NCBI RefSeq assembly: GCF_000344685.1
Contig: NW_006920411.1
Span: 1,328,623-1,392,622 of the forward strand
Length of the DNA: 64,000 nucleotides
Direction: 5' to 3'
From: Gloeophyllum trabeum ATCC 11539
Taxonomy: Eukaryota; Basidiomycota; Agaricomycetes; Gloeophyllales; Gloeophyllaceae
The notes beneath the pieces were generated by a model. It was not told where the DNA came from. It saw nothing but the letters and a program-made list of their open reading frames with translations, and did no database searches. A program made the translations under genes and the position numbers. The first letter of the stretch is position 1, and the number at the start of each line of letters is the position of its first letter. Below, piece after piece: positions 45,123 to 56,381 of the stretch.

Positions 45123-45242
45123 CCCCGTATCTGTCTCGAAAGTAGCGGTTTGGAAGCAGACGAGTCAATGAAGGGCATATCAATCTCCACCCCGTATCTG
45201 TCTCAATAGCAGTGGTCTTGAAGCTAATGAGTCAATGAAGGG
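45123..45242 (+). repeat. Tandem duplication, 53 bp units at 67 bp period
   Basis: CCCCGTATCTGTCTC.. to ..GAGTCAATGAAGGG occurs at 45123-45175 and again at 45190-45242 with a few substitutions. It lies between the convergent RTP1 and TRAPPC2L genes, so in 3' UTR or spacer DNA. Confidence 0.8.
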
Positions 45243-45355
45243 TGTGCGAGTGGGGGCAATCAAAGGCCCGAACTGGGTATGCATCAGTGGCTCCCGACTG
45301 TCTATCAACCGCGCAACGCGTCAGCCAAGAAAGAGGAGTCTATTTACCACACCTG

Positions 45356-45952
45356 CTACACCTGCGCGCCGACAGCCCTCCCAATCTCGTCGACTCGCCG
45401 ACGAAAACCTTTCCACTTTGCGCCACCGGCCAGCATCAGCGAAGAGTGGTCATTTGCAACGTCAAGGGCGGTATTGAGCTTTAGGAATGGGTTGGCGACC
45501 GAGTGATAGTACGCCATGTGCAGCGCACGAAATATCTGTTGATAGGGCATTCGACATGAGCAAACGAAGACATGGTCAGCCCACTCACTGTTGTAATATC
45601 TGCGTCGCGGACGACGGCATCCGAAAGAGCCAGCGCAAGTACGATCTTTACTTTCAATGGCGTAATGTAACCATAGACTGCAGCGTTCTCCATGGAAAAG
45701 AGGAGGCCCAGGTAACACTCCGTCGACTTGCCGCCGGAGTTCGCTGCAGACAGAGTGTCATCAGGCATTCGTTCTTACTTTCGTCCTCAGCTAATGTCGC
45801 TGACCGCGTTCTTCGAATACATCCAGGCTTGTGTGAGCAAGGTAGTGGTACTTTAGCTGCTCGTCCTTGGACAATGAGAACGTCCGAATCAAAATTGGAT
45901 GATTCTGCGGGGAAATGAAGGCGACCGCGTTCAACTTTAATTGCGGGGGCAT
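45356..45952 (-). CDS. TRAPP complex-associated protein TRAPPC2L / Tca17
   Basis: A small longin-fold (sedlin-like) subunit associated with the TRAPP tether of the Golgi and endosomes. The start at 45952 gives MPPQLKLNAVAFISPQNHPI, LIRTFSLSKDEQLKYHYLAH, TSLDVFEER. An intron (GTCAGC..CAG) joins ER-ANSGGKSTECYLGLLFSM, ENAAVYGYITPLKVKIVLAL, ALSDAVVRDADITT, and a second intron joins IFRALHMAYYHSVANPFLKL. It ends FRRRVDEIGRAVGAQV with TAG at 45356-45358. The KSTECYLGLL and AVYGYITPLKVKI blocks distinguish TRAPPC2L from TRAPPC2. Length fits the family. Convergent with RTP1. Confidence 0.93.
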
Positions 45953-46205
45953 GCCGTAGGCTTCGGAGTCGTCTTGGTTTGTAGCAAGAGTTCAAATGGC
46001 GGGTTGCCAAAAATTCGGCGTCCACGGTGGTATTCGACCTGCGTCTCATGCGTTGCACGTGTCTTCTCCTGTTGCATATCCAGTAATCCACTAGCCTCAA
46101 CCACAACGTCAGATCAACATAACCTCCGAACCTCCAGATGTTGCATAGGCGCCCCAAAAGCGAAAGCAAGGATAACAGGAGATGCTTGAAAGAGCATAAA
46201 AGACA

Positions 46206-46303
46206 TCCTTCGGGCCGGGATCGAACCAGCGACATCAAGATCACTCTCACATGAGCGTAGAAGCCATTACAGTCTTGCGCTCTTCCAACTGAGCTACCGA
46301 AGG
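46206..46303 (-). tRNA. tRNA-Tyr(GTA) with intron
   Basis: On the minus strand: acceptor CCTTCGG pairs with CCGAAGG, discriminator A; D-arm GCTCAGTTGGAAGAGC; anticodon stem CAAGA/TCTTG with GTA, interrupted after position 37 by an intron of about 25 nt; variable loop; T-arm GCTGGTTCGATCCCGGC. All eukaryotic nuclear tRNA-Tyr genes have an intron here, as expected. Confidence 0.94.
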
Positions 46304-46595
46304 TTAAAGTAAACCGGGTGGAGATGCAACATATAAGCTTCCAGCTAAGCGTCATTGGTACTTGTCGCTACGATGACGTCACGCGTCATTCCCAGGTCCC
46401 CGTCGGAATGCCATCCTCTCAGACATGTGATTTGACGCAGCGAGTGTACAGTGTCCTCCGGGTTTCTACTGCAAAAGGCAGACCTGCACGTAGACAGCTT
46501 CTCAACTTGAATATACCGAAGGACGTACACGGACGTACACCTCCAGCTGCAGGAGCATCACCGCAACTTCTAGGACGGTCGCCCGCAGAATCATC

Positions 46596-47921
46596 ATGTC
46601 AGATTCACTCATCCACTCAATGGCTGGTGCAGCTGGTGGTATAGTTGCAATGACCGCGACATAGCGAGTTTGTTCTCCCACTATGATATTGAGCCACGAA
46701 TATCTAACCCGCCTTCTCAAGCCCTCTGATCTTCCTTTCCACTCGTGCGGCAGTCGAAACAAAGCATGAACACAAGGTTAGTCCAGTGCAGCCCTGTGGC
46801 GAGGCTAGGGCTTGACCACAAGCCACACAGACCACCTACCAAGCGGTTGTGGATATTATCAAGCGAGAAGGGGTGCTTGGCCTATACAGCGGCTTAAACT
46901 CTAGCTTGCTAGGCATAGCGATCACCAATGGGTATGCACGCCCACACTGGAACTTGCTTGCTACGTCGTCGCTGACTGCTATCCTTCAGAGCTTATTACT
47001 ACTTCTATGAGAGGTCGCGAGGCATTATTCTTGCCTCCCGCAAAGGGAGTAAAGCGCTCAGCACCTTGGAGTCTATGTTAGCAGGCGTCATCGCGGGTGA
47101 GCCCTCTAGTCCCAGGCTGGTCCTAGGTTTATAAGACATACACCTAGGTTCCGCTACTACTCTCATCAGCAACCCCATCTGGGTCGTCCAAACTTCCCAA
47201 GCTACGCGGACGATGGAAGGCTCCCCGGACGTTGCACGCGAAGGCCCCGCCATCAAGAAGCTTAGTATCGTCGAAACCGTTCAGCACATTATGCGCAAAG
47301 ATGGTATCCAGGCGTTCTGGCGGGGTATCGGTCCCGCGCTAGTCCTTGTCATCAACCCCGTGCTGCAGTACACTGTGTTTGAGCAGTTAAAGAACTTTTT
47401 GATCCGGACGAGGACGGCTAAGCTACGAGCCAGCGGCGCTACCACGGCCGTCGCAGTCCTGTCGGATTGGGATTTCTTCTTCTTAGGCGCTCTGTCTAAG
47501 CTGAGTGCGTGTCTCTCACCTGTGCCCTTCAGTTCCTTCGTGACGCTTTATCTGCTCTAGTTGCGACGTCATCGACTTATCCCTACATGTACGTACCTTC
47601 ACGAGAAGCGTCTTGGGCGGCCTCCTCATGTCCTTGTCAGTGTCGTGAAGAGCCGACTGCAAGCCGGTCATGCAAGAGCGCTGAAGTACAAGTCCACGCT
47701 CGACGGCATACTGACGATCCTCCGAGAAGAAGGGGTAGAAGGACTATACAGAGGCGTGGGCAGCAAGCTCCTGCAAAGCGTCCTGACCGCCGCCATTCTG
47801 TTCGCCTGCCAGAGGAGAATATACGAGATCACCAAAGCGGTAAATAAATATTCCCTTCTCGGAGATCGCTGCCCAAGGCTGATATTCCTTTCAGGCTCTT
47901 AACCCTGCACTCGTGAAATAG
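46596..47921 (+). CDS. Peroxisomal adenine-nucleotide carrier, PMP34/PMP47/Ant1-like (SLC25 family)
   Basis: A mitochondrial-carrier-family protein with three repeats and six membrane helices. The best match in style is the peroxisomal ATP/AMP exchanger PMP47/Ant1, which feeds ATP to fatty-acid activation. The start at 46596 gives MSDSLIHSMAGAAGGIVAMT. A GC-AG intron (46664-46721) joins AT-YPLIFLSTRAAVETKHEHK, then TTYQAVVDIIKREGVLGLYS, GLNSSLLGIAITNG, AYYYFYERSRG, STLESMLAGVIAGSATTLIS, NPIWVVQTS (second signature), FWRGIGPALVLVINPVLQYT, VFEQLKNF, LGALSKLIATSSTYPYIVVK (third signature, over two introns), SRLQAG, GLYRGVGSKLLQSVLTAAIL. It ends ALNPALVK. Complete. Peroxisomal location is inferred from the NPIWVV and YPLIFLSTR variants of the carrier signature. 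Confidence 0.9.
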
Positions 47922-48016
47922 GAATATGTATGACTACAGCAGACCCTGCATCTTGTACCCTGATCTGAACACTGGACCCTTGATGTTCGACAGCTTGCTT
48001 TGTTACTACTGTATAT

Positions 48017-48060
48017 GCGGTAGGATTATCGTCTAATGGTAAAATAGTCTCCCAGGCGGA
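48017..48060 (+). other. tRNA-Gly-like 5' fragment (probable tRNA relic)
   Basis: GCGGTAGGATTATCGTCTAA TGGTAAAATAGTCTCCCAGG resembles the acceptor, D-arm and start of the anticodon arm of a glycine tRNA, but no proper anticodon stem or T-arm follows. It lies just beyond the stop of the E2-like gene on the other strand. It could be a decayed tRNA gene or chance. Confidence 0.35.
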
Positions 48061-48076
48061 ACCAGCATCCTCAGCG

Positions 48077-51000
48077 TCATGGGCTTGAGCTACTCCCAGC
48101 CAAGCCGCCTTGCAGTTGTGCCAGCAATTGCTTCATCTCCTGAACATCCTCACGGAAGCCGTTGTTGCTGGTTCCCCCGCTGTGTTTAGAGGCGATATGG
48201 TAGCCACCTTCGCCGACAGTGGGACGGCCGTCGTCTTGTGCCAACCACTGATCCAGCTGCTCGGAGATTGACTTGGCTTTGAGTCTGAAGTGCGTCCGAA
48301 CAACGTCCCCGAAGGGCTCTGGAGGTGCCTTGAGGTTCCCAAGCATCTGAGCAGCTCTGAGTCAACACATCCCCTCCGTCAGCAGTGAGTCTTGTGCTTA
48401 CTGCTGTTTTCACGACCATTCTTCTCACATTCGCAGAGTCTGGAAATCTCAAAATCAAAGATGAAAGGCACTGACGAGATTTCACTCACAAGCCTGTGAA
48501 TTGACCGAGCCCGCTTCTTGGGACCATCCGGGCTCGTTTACATACGGTTCATCACAGAGGATCATTGATTGGATGGATATGAGAACCTTCCAACGCGACT
48601 CAGCAAATTGCGGCATATCATCATCGGAATACCCCGCTGTACCTGAAGTAATGTCGACTTGCCAGGGACCCATCCTGGCCCGCTCCAGGTGCCGAGCAAG
48701 GAGAGACAGACTTTACCGTCCTAACGTTACTCACGTCGATCAGTCAGGTAACTAAAAGCGGGTCCACCACCTACCGCATACAGGTTCGGATTGAAGCGGT
48801 ATTTGCCTCCGTTCGTCTGACCGAGACGGTCAGCATGACCTCGAGAAACAGATCACGAGAGAATTACCGTCATATATTTGACACTGGGCGGTGATTGATT
48901 GTAACTCGGCCCTAGGAAGACATCAAATAAAAAGCTGTGAAGAAATAAGCGACAGAGCACGACAAATGTCAAGTGGCCATACCAGCCGTTGTGATAACTG
49001 CAGAGGCGAGTTAGTCGCAGTGCTCTCAGGGTGAACAGCTGTATACATACGGAGTACCCTCCGGACCAGTGATCAACGCTTTGATGATATCAACCCTGGT
49101 CTCGTCCACTCTCAGAAAGATAGACGAATCCCATGCCACGGGGAGATTGGTTGTGAGCACGGCGAGCTAGAAAAGTTCGTCAAGACGACACGCCGAGAAA
49201 ACAAGGGATCCCTTACCTCTTTCGCAATCGCGAGGGAACGCTTTGGAATGTTTGAGCTTACCAGCATGCGTGCCTCATTATTGTAGTAGAACTTGTAGTT
49301 TGGTGTCTGGTCCGCCTCAGCTTCGTCGGCAGAATTCGGGGAAGGAACGGATAGATCACAATATTCGAATCTGGTCTGAGTAGCCCAGTCCACATAAATA
49401 TCCTTGAGCGCTTCTTCCGAGGCTCCGGAATCAACATGCACGGTCTCCTTCGAAGCCGGCGAAATGCTCGGTAACGATGCACGCATACGCTCAACAAACG
49501 CAGCGCCTTTAGTCTCGAGCAAGAAACGATCTATAGCATCAGCCGTTGCAAGGATGCGCTTGCAGAAACCAAGCAACTTCCGACTGTCCTCAGGTAACTC
49601 GACTTCTCTCGCTTTTCCTTTCGAATCGTTCGTAACGCGCTTGGCCTCCTCGGTCATATCGTTGGACTCGACTTCGGCCTGCTGCATTCCCTCCAAACTC
49701 TTCATGGCCGCCTGAGCTTGGATCACCAAAGACTCCAGGAGTTCTCTGGGCCCAGAACTGCCTTCGTAAACGATCGTGCGTTCCCTCATGGGACGGCTCC
49801 CATTGGTCGCCCTCCTCGTGTTCACGGCCTTTACAGAGGTCGCGACCATAATGGGCATGGCCATCATACTCGCTAAGGCCTCGTGATGAGAGATCGTCTG
49901 CGATATGATTGAGTAGAGCGTTTGTCAGCTCTGAAGTGGTACCCACCTCCAACCAGTCAAACAACTCGTGGTATAGGACTGAACGATCAGACATGTCGGA
50001 AAGGGAGTCGTTTTTCAAAAGAGAACTGCAGATGTGGTTGAAGCGTCTGCGAAGATGAGCCAAAGTGGTCGGATGAACAAGGTAATCGCTTGTCCGTCCA
50101 CCACCTGGTCGGCGAAGAGAGGGCAGATACCAACGTACGGCTGTCAAAATATGACCAAGCTTCTCGTCTCTTGCACGCTGTACGGCTTGTGCTTCGACTT
50201 GCCCGGTCATCTAGACTCTGTGAGAACAGGAAAACACAAGCAGTCATAATACTTACGTCCTCTCTAACATCTCCGGCATACCCTGTACCGCTCTTGGCCT
50301 TTTTGGAAGACATTGTTTTAGTGGATGGATAGTCCTCATCGTCGTCGTCGACGCTGCTAGAGGGAGGGGGAGGAAGTTGCGTTTCTGATTTCCTCTTTTT
50401 ACTATTCCCTACTGTAGTTGTCTGGTCAGACTTGCCTTCCTGGATTTGGCCGGAGTACATCTGTTCGACAAGGAAGAGTCCGACACCGAGGATGACGCCT
50501 TGCAAGTTCGAACAGTGAAATAAGGGATCATCAGAGGTTGTGGTTGTATCCCTAGCAGGTGCAGTGCTGATCGGTTCTCCACAAGCAAGACAATACTGCG
50601 TCCGACACTTCTTGCAAGTGTGAGTGACGTTCTTACGGAGCCTCTCTGTGTATTTCTCGAAGTCGACCTAAATATATGCGGTCACTGCATCTGACTCTGG
50701 ATACTCAACACGGGTGAGGATCCTAGACTTACTGGCAAAGCAAAGAAGTCGCTCTTCTTTCTCAGAATAGCCTCGCCACATTGATGTGGACACGGGCATC
50801 GACCCTCGCTTAGCTGCGAGTAGAGGCTGAACAGGAAGCTTTGTTCTGATCCCTCAGGACAACCTTTCATCCACTCCCCCTGAGTCATAATTCTACCGTG
50901 TTCGTCCCATTCTGGTACCCGGACAGTCTCCGGTTCCTCTTCTACCTCAATTACCTCCTCACGCCGGTCCTTTGAAAAGAAAATTCCTGAAGACGGTCAG

Positions 51001-51534
51001 TATTATATGCAGAAGAATCGAAGAATCTTCATGTACCTGCATAGGGATCCGCGTCCGCGAGCGGCTTCCCAGGTTCCTGTTGGAACTCCTCGTCGGAATC
51101 ATATTCGCCGAACCCGTCCACTATGATGAGAACTTAATGAAGAGCAGATTAAGCATCCGTGTTGGCACATACTATCGTCTGATTCGTCGTCTTCTACACC
51201 CATGTCCTCATCATCCTCGGGTGTCTGAAAGTACCCCATGTCCGACAAGTATTGTCAAAGTATTGAACGGACGTACTGCCATCCTCTGAGCCCCCGACAC
51301 TGTTTCACGCGACAGAGCATTAGCAGCATCATTGTCCTCATCCATAACATTGTCAAATTTTCCGTCGAAGATATGTTCAGCAGCCTGCATGACATCCTTG
51401 TATTGCCTCAGGGCTGCTCGCGCCTGGGCGGGTGTGGCACCCTAGCGCGTCGCAGCACGACTTAATACTGCAGGCGTGGTTGCATATGGACCAGCACATA
51501 CCATTTCCACCAGCTGTCGTACGTCCTTGTCCAT
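48077..51534 (-). CDS. BIRC6/UBE2O-like ubiquitin-conjugating (E2) protein with UBA-like and Cys-rich modules
   Basis: A large E2-type protein. The start at 51534 (MDKDVRQLVEM) leads into a UBA-like helix set ATPAQARAALRQYKDVMQAA, EHIFDGKFDNVMDEDND. Next are acidic linkers, EWDEHGRIMTQGEWMKGCPE, and a Cys-rich module resembling IBR/RING folds (CPCPHQCGEAIL .. THTCKKCRTQYCLACGEPI .. HCSNLQG). A basic linker KKRKSETQLPPPPSSSVDDD is followed by helical parts, then the UBC domain: NYKFYYNNEARMLVSSNIPK, ITGPEGTPYHNGCFLFDVFL, GKYRFNPNLYAV, GKVCLSLLGTW (active Cys), VLISIQSMILCDEPYVNEPG. A C-terminal helix tail ends LQGGLAGSSSSP. The UBC block is the BIRC6/UBE2O type, where HPN is replaced by NPNL. 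The order UBA-like, IBR-like, UBC suggests combined E2/E3 activity (inferred). Confidence 0.85.
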
Positions 51535-52273
51535 AGCTGTGAACCTGAGGCGTCTATGAGCGCAGGAAGTAGAAGCGTTAGGTGTGGCTGTTTCAGGCTC
51601 GCTGAAACCTTCTAGCAACTTGGAAGCAAGAACGATCGATACTACTGCATTACGTAAGTAGCGTGCTTCGTTGAATGAAACCGAGAGTTCGATGTGTGGC
51701 TTGCGTGAGTGGTCCGAGTCCTAGACTCGTCACAACCCCGCAACCTCCTGCAATCCAATCCCTAACGTTCCAGCATAGTGCTCTAGGAATTTAATATATT
51801 TCGAAGGGACAACGAAAGGCGGCCACCCAAGATCCAACTATCTACACCAGACCCGAAAGGGTGTGACCCGACCTTACTCCCCCCGCTCGCGCTATCTGAC
51901 ACTACTCAAAAAATGGAGAGCATAAATTATAAACACAGACGCATATAAATACCATCCAAGCGTCGTATACCTTGTACAGGTACAAAAGGTAACGCCTTCG
52001 AAACAAGAAAACCAAGCCTCGTCACAAAAGTCGGAACCTTGGCTGAAGCCGAAAGAAACGACGAGGCCACCAATATACGTCAAAACGAAACACAGTGCGC
52101 GTTGATGTAAGCACGGCGCCGCGGAGGCGTCACGGTGACTACAAATTATTCAGAAAGGGGAACAAAGGTATAAGAACAATTACCACGTACAGATATAAGA
52201 CCAGCCAGATCACAGGGAACATAAAACAGCAGTACTACTCAGACAAAGCATTCCCATCGCATTTAGTCCTTCA
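51535..52273. other. Intergenic, 740 bases
   Basis: Upstream of the E2-like gene and downstream of the Opy2-like gene (both on the minus strand). No supported gene or RNA. AT-rich at 51900-51960 and 52140-52240. Confidence 0.5.
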
Positions 52274-54295
52274 TCAGCGCCGTGCAGAGGGGCCGGTGCT
52301 GCCTCGGTCCTGATCGAAGCCAAGGGGGTACGAGGACAAGTCGCTCGTTAGCGCCAGGGTGTCCAGACTAGCTCGTTGTCTCCCTGCAAAGGTCGACGAA
52401 GGAGCAGGGCTATGTTCAAGATCGTTCATGGTATCAATCTGGAAGGGGAACGACCCAAGACCGGTGGACATGGCAGAAGCTTGTGAGACGGTCGACATGC
52501 CTAGCGTTCGACGGCTGCTTGTGGGAGGGTTCGAAGGCCGCGCGCGACCTTTACCACTGCCCGACTTCTGCTGACTGTCGGCGCCCGACGTCTTCGTCTT
52601 CACGGAAGCATCGGCCTCCTTCGTAAGTGGCGAGTGGGGCGGAGTCCGGGCCGGTCTGTCAGAGATAGGGGACGGCGGGACGAAGGGGAATGACTCGAGG
52701 ATCGAATCCGCATGGGTAGAAGCCCTGGAAACTACAGAGGTCCCGGAGAACCGCCGTACGTTCTTGCCACCACTGGCTCTCTGTGCCTGAGCTTGGGCCT
52801 CAGCATGGGCAAGAGCCCGAAGCTGCTGTTCCTCCAGAGCCCCGGGCTTGGCACCCGACGGGGGAGTGACCAGCCTCCCACTCGTCATTCTATGAATTGT
52901 TTTAACAGAGCCCCCTCCGGCGCTGTGGGGGACAGTCTGTTCATACGGGACATTGTGAGGACTCAACTCGCCCAAGCCTACGTTAACTCGGGTGGCACTG
53001 CCGAGTTCCGCGATGATAGTCCCAGCCTGGGTACTTACACTCGTTGGACGACTGAAGTCTCCTGACTGAGCCCACGGCAAGCGAGGATCTTCTAGCTCAA
53101 GGTGTGATGACCTAGGATCGTCGGAGCAGGGAGTACCAAAAGTCGTGACAGATGCTGAAGGCGACTGTTCATTCTGGCAAGGGATAGCCGATCGCTCATC
53201 CTTGAACGGGTCGCTAGCGGCCTCGCTATCAGATTCCTTCACAACGTCGGCAGGTCCGAAGGATGTCGTCGCAAGAGGGGAGCGAACGGAAGGTTTGCTG
53301 GCGATAGAATTAGGCTTTAGGCTGCTTGCGCTCATGGGAGTTCCCGGCGTCGAGGCGGGCGCTTGTATCACTTCGGCTTTGACAACGCCGAGCACTTGCC
53401 TGATAGCACCCTGAGTAGGCGTTATGATGGTAGGTGCTTCCATGAAGTCACTGGAATAACTGGCATTCGTTGCGGATGTCATCGCAGACATCCTACGCGC
53501 AGATATCCCCGAGCGTTCCGATGGCTCGTAAGCACCTCTACTGGGCACAGACTCATTGGATACATTGACATGTTCCAGATTGAGATTGAGGTCGGCAGAA
53601 CGTCTCGGGCGTATCGGGCTTGCGAAGGATGACGTTGCACTCTGGGAAGATGATCCAGGGGGAACGAGCGCGATGGGGATAACATTCGTGGATTGAGAAC
53701 CAGTGGATGTCGTCTGTATAGAGTGCCGGTCTGCAAAGGGGTTGGACTGAGTGGAAGTGCGACGTTGCAGGTCACCGCGTTGGGACTCCGGATCCAAGTC
53801 GATGGTGCGATCAGAGGAACTGGAGTAGACCCGTACTGTGCTCTGCTCCTGCATGACAGACGGCGGCTTCTCGTTAGGATCGGGTCGGTTAAGGACGTCA
53901 GCTGCAGAAGCCGGGACGTCCTTGACTTCCTTAACCTGCTTCGCATCGGCCCTCCGCTTCAGCCAGCGCCTCCTGTACCACACGAAGAAGATGGCAGCAA
54001 CGGCCAGGAAAAGCATGACACCGACAATGGCTCCTGCTAACGAGCCCTTGCTGATGCCGCCAGAGCCCTTGGAGCCGTTGCCTGAGTTGTTATTTGGGAT
54101 ACATTGCACTGTGGGGCACGTCGTGCAGGTTCTGGGGAGGAGATTAGATGCAAGGTAATGAATGACACGATATGATACACACCTGCCGATTTGAATACAG
54201 GTTTCGTCTGCCGCACAGTTGCATGCCGGGGCGTCACCACAGTCGGCGACGAAAGGGCAGTCGTCGGACTGCCTGGGAACAAAAACATGGTTCAT
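52274..54295 (-). CDS. Opy2-like single-pass membrane anchor
   Basis: A plasma-membrane scaffold related to Opy2, which docks Ste50/Ste11 for the HOG osmosensing MAPK pathway in yeast. The start at 54295 gives MNHVFVPRQSDDCPFVADCG, DAPACNCAADETCIQIGR, then an intron (GTGTGTATC..CCAG) joins TCTTCPTVQCIPNN: an eight-or-more-cysteine extracellular knot typical of the Opy2 N-terminal domain. One membrane span follows (GSLAGAIVGVMLFLAVAAIF), then a basic stop-transfer WYRRRWLKRR and a ~550 residue Ser/Thr/Pro-rich cytoplasmic tail with many SP/TP sites, ending FDQDRGSTGPSARR. No clear signal peptide from this ATG, so an upstream exon may be missing; the N-terminus could be longer. Confidence 0.85.
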   Translation of the reverse strand: MNHVFVPRQSDDCPFVADCGDAPACNCAADETCIQIGRCVSYRVIHYLASNLLPRTCTTCPTVQCIPNNNSGNGSKGSGGISKGSLAGAIVGVMLFLAVAAIFFVWYRRRWLKRRADAKQVKEVKDVPASAADVLNRPDPNEKPPSVMQEQSTVRVYSSSSDRTIDLDPESQRGDLQRRTSTQSNPFADRHSIQTTSTGSQSTNVIPIALVPPGSSSQSATSSFASPIRPRRSADLNLNLEHVNVSNESVPSRGAYEPSERSGISARRMSAMTSATNASYSSDFMEAPTIITPTQGAIRQVLGVVKAEVIQAPASTPGTPMSASSLKPNSIASKPSVRSPLATTSFGPADVVKESDSEAASDPFKDERSAIPCQNEQSPSASVTTFGTPCSDDPRSSHLELEDPRLPWAQSGDFSRPTSVSTQAGTIIAELGSATRVNVGLGELSPHNVPYEQTVPHSAGGGSVKTIHRMTSGRLVTPPSGAKPGALEEQQLRALAHAEAQAQAQRASGGKNVRRFSGTSVVSRASTHADSILESFPFVPPSPISDRPARTPPHSPLTKEADASVKTKTSGADSQQKSGSGKGRARPSNPPTSSRRTLGMSTVSQASAMSTGLGSFPFQIDTMNDLEHSPAPSSTFAGRQRASLDTLALTSDLSSYPLGFDQDRGSTGPSARR

Positions 54296-54711
54296 GATGA
54301 GGAGAAAGCTGAAGGAGCGTGGGGTGTTTTGGTGGATGATGGAGGTCAGCTGCAAAGGCCACCTAGCCTGCAGAGACCAGCAGCGTCCAGGGTAACGTAC
54401 AAGAGAATGTTGGCCGTGGTGAAGATGAAGCTTGGTTGGGAGGCCAAGGAGACACGGATACGAGGCGTAGCACGGCGCCCTGGTCGCTCTGATGAAACGC
54501 CGGCCTGGACTCGGCCACCGCAGAGGGCCGTCTGTCCAATCATCACCTTGAATGATATTCCCACGGCTATTGTTGCTCGTGTACTGCATTGCGTCGCGTC
54601 CATCCGTGGATTATCCGACCTCATAGTACGAGCTAGGTACTACTGTAAGTAATTGCAACCGTAGGACATTTATCGCAGTGCCTCATCTGCTGCAGTCCAT
54701 CCTCTACAAAC
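54296..54711. promoter_or_regulatory. Divergent promoter region of the Opy2-like and CAF16-like genes
   Basis: 416 bases between outward-facing starts. The minus-strand half may hide a 5' exon of the Opy2-like gene. Confidence 0.5.
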
Positions 54712-55826
54712 ATGTCTGCGATCTCCGTCAAAAACTTGACCTACTCCCACAAACCCGGCATATCTCCCTCATTAACTGATATAGATCTTGATTTACCGCC
54801 AGGGTCACGCACTATACTCATTGGTGCAAATGGAGGTCTGTGTCATACAGCATTCCGCAGTTGAAAATATCTGAATGAGCCCAAGCCGGGAAATCCACTC
54901 TTCTACAGATTTTGGCTGGCAAGAGATTGGTCTCAGCGCCAGGAGCAGATATCCGCGTCCAAGGCAAGGATGTCTTCCGTGAATACCTCCACGGTGTCAC
55001 TTTCCTCGGCACCGAATGGTTCGTGACACCCACCGCCCTGTCCTGGGCCAGCCGCTCACAATGATACAGGGCTATGAACCCGGTCGTGCGCGGTGACATC
55101 GTGGTGGCTTCATTCCTCGACTCTGTGGGCGGCTGGAGGTACAAGGAACGCAGGGACGAGCTGCTGGATATTCTCGATGTCGACTTGGACTGGCACATGC
55201 ATCAGATATCGGATGGAGAACGACGTCGTGTGCAGCTCGTCATGGGTTTAATGCAACCCTGGGATGTCCTGCTTCTGGATGAGGTATGCAATATTTAATC
55301 TATCTTTGATGTTGAGATGTGCAGTGGTTTACCGGAGCTGTGCAGGTTACTGTGGACCTTGATGTCCTAGTCCGCGATGACCTACTATCATTCCTCCAAG
55401 CCGACAGTGAGAAACGGAATGCCACCATCATTTGTAAGCGTATCTCTTGTGTCGAGCTACGTTTCTGACGCCATCCCTAGATGCAACTCATATATATGAT
55501 GGGTTGAACAACTTCCCGACTCACATTGCCCATATGCGCTTCGGGAAGATGGTCACTCCTCCTACCTCATGGCCGCCATCCGCGTCTGACGCGCACGCCG
55601 TTGACATTACCTCGAAACTCGGACCCAATCCGCTGTTGTACCACACGGCGTTGCAGTGGCTGAAGGAAGATCGAGAACACCGCCGCGAGCTGGAGGCCCA
55701 AGGTAGGAAGACTCGAGGTGCACGCAGAAATGAGGTATGTGGATTTCCCTCCTCGACACCCTCTCGCATTCTCAACGGTCAATATAGACTGTACCGTCAG
55801 ATTCGGAGACGTTCTATAGAAAGTGA
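54712..55826 (+). CDS. CAF16: CAF16-like non-transporter ABC ATPase
   Basis: A soluble single-domain ABC ATPase; yeast Caf16 is linked to the CCR4-NOT/mediator machinery. Exons join as [40 protein letters not shown], intron, [20 protein letters not shown] (Walker A), [16 protein letters not shown], intron, [37 protein letters not shown] (ABC signature, SDGER instead of SGGQ), WDVLLLDE, intron, [18 protein letters not shown] (Walker B and D-loop), KRNATII, intron, [20 protein letters not shown] (H-loop His). The last exon is [15 protein letters not shown] at 55824-55826. No membrane segments. Motifs are typical of Caf16/ABCI orthologues. Confidence 0.93.
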
Positions 55827-56381
55827 GAGCAGCTGTTGTTACCATTCTGACGTCCTTTAATTCTGGGATGTTGCCTTCACAGATACGACTATAGTCATTA
55901 ACCGCTAATAACAGCGGGGGCGATCCTCCCCAGGAATGCCCAGTCTCAACACCACATCGCGATGCCCCGAGGCCCCCTTAATGAGTTTCAACACCATCAT
56001 ACTGGCTCAACGCTACCCACCGGATGTATCAACACTGTCGTCATTACTTGTTTCCAACACCGTCTATTCTGTATCTTGATGTAGCGTATCGTTGTTGCCG
56101 TCACAGAAGCATTCACCTGCACCCTCAAGCTTGTATGTAGAATATCTGTCCCGATCGAACCTCCGCACTAAAAATCAGAGACTTAGTCCAAGAGTGTTTG
56201 ATCAGAACTAAATACCTACCCTACAGTATGCAATTGTTGCTATTGTTATGCAGAGGCAGTTGAATATAGATATACACACTGCCAGTCTCAGGGCACGCTT
56301 CGGCATATGCCGGTCTAAAGAGAACACTCCTTCGCTTTCCTCTTTCAAGTTCGAAATAACCTGGTTCTTTCTTCCCGCACC
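55827..56381. other. Intergenic, 555 bases
   Basis: Between CAF16-like and AIR1-like genes, both on plus. Likely CAF16 3' UTR and AIR1 promoter. No other feature seen. Confidence 0.5.
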
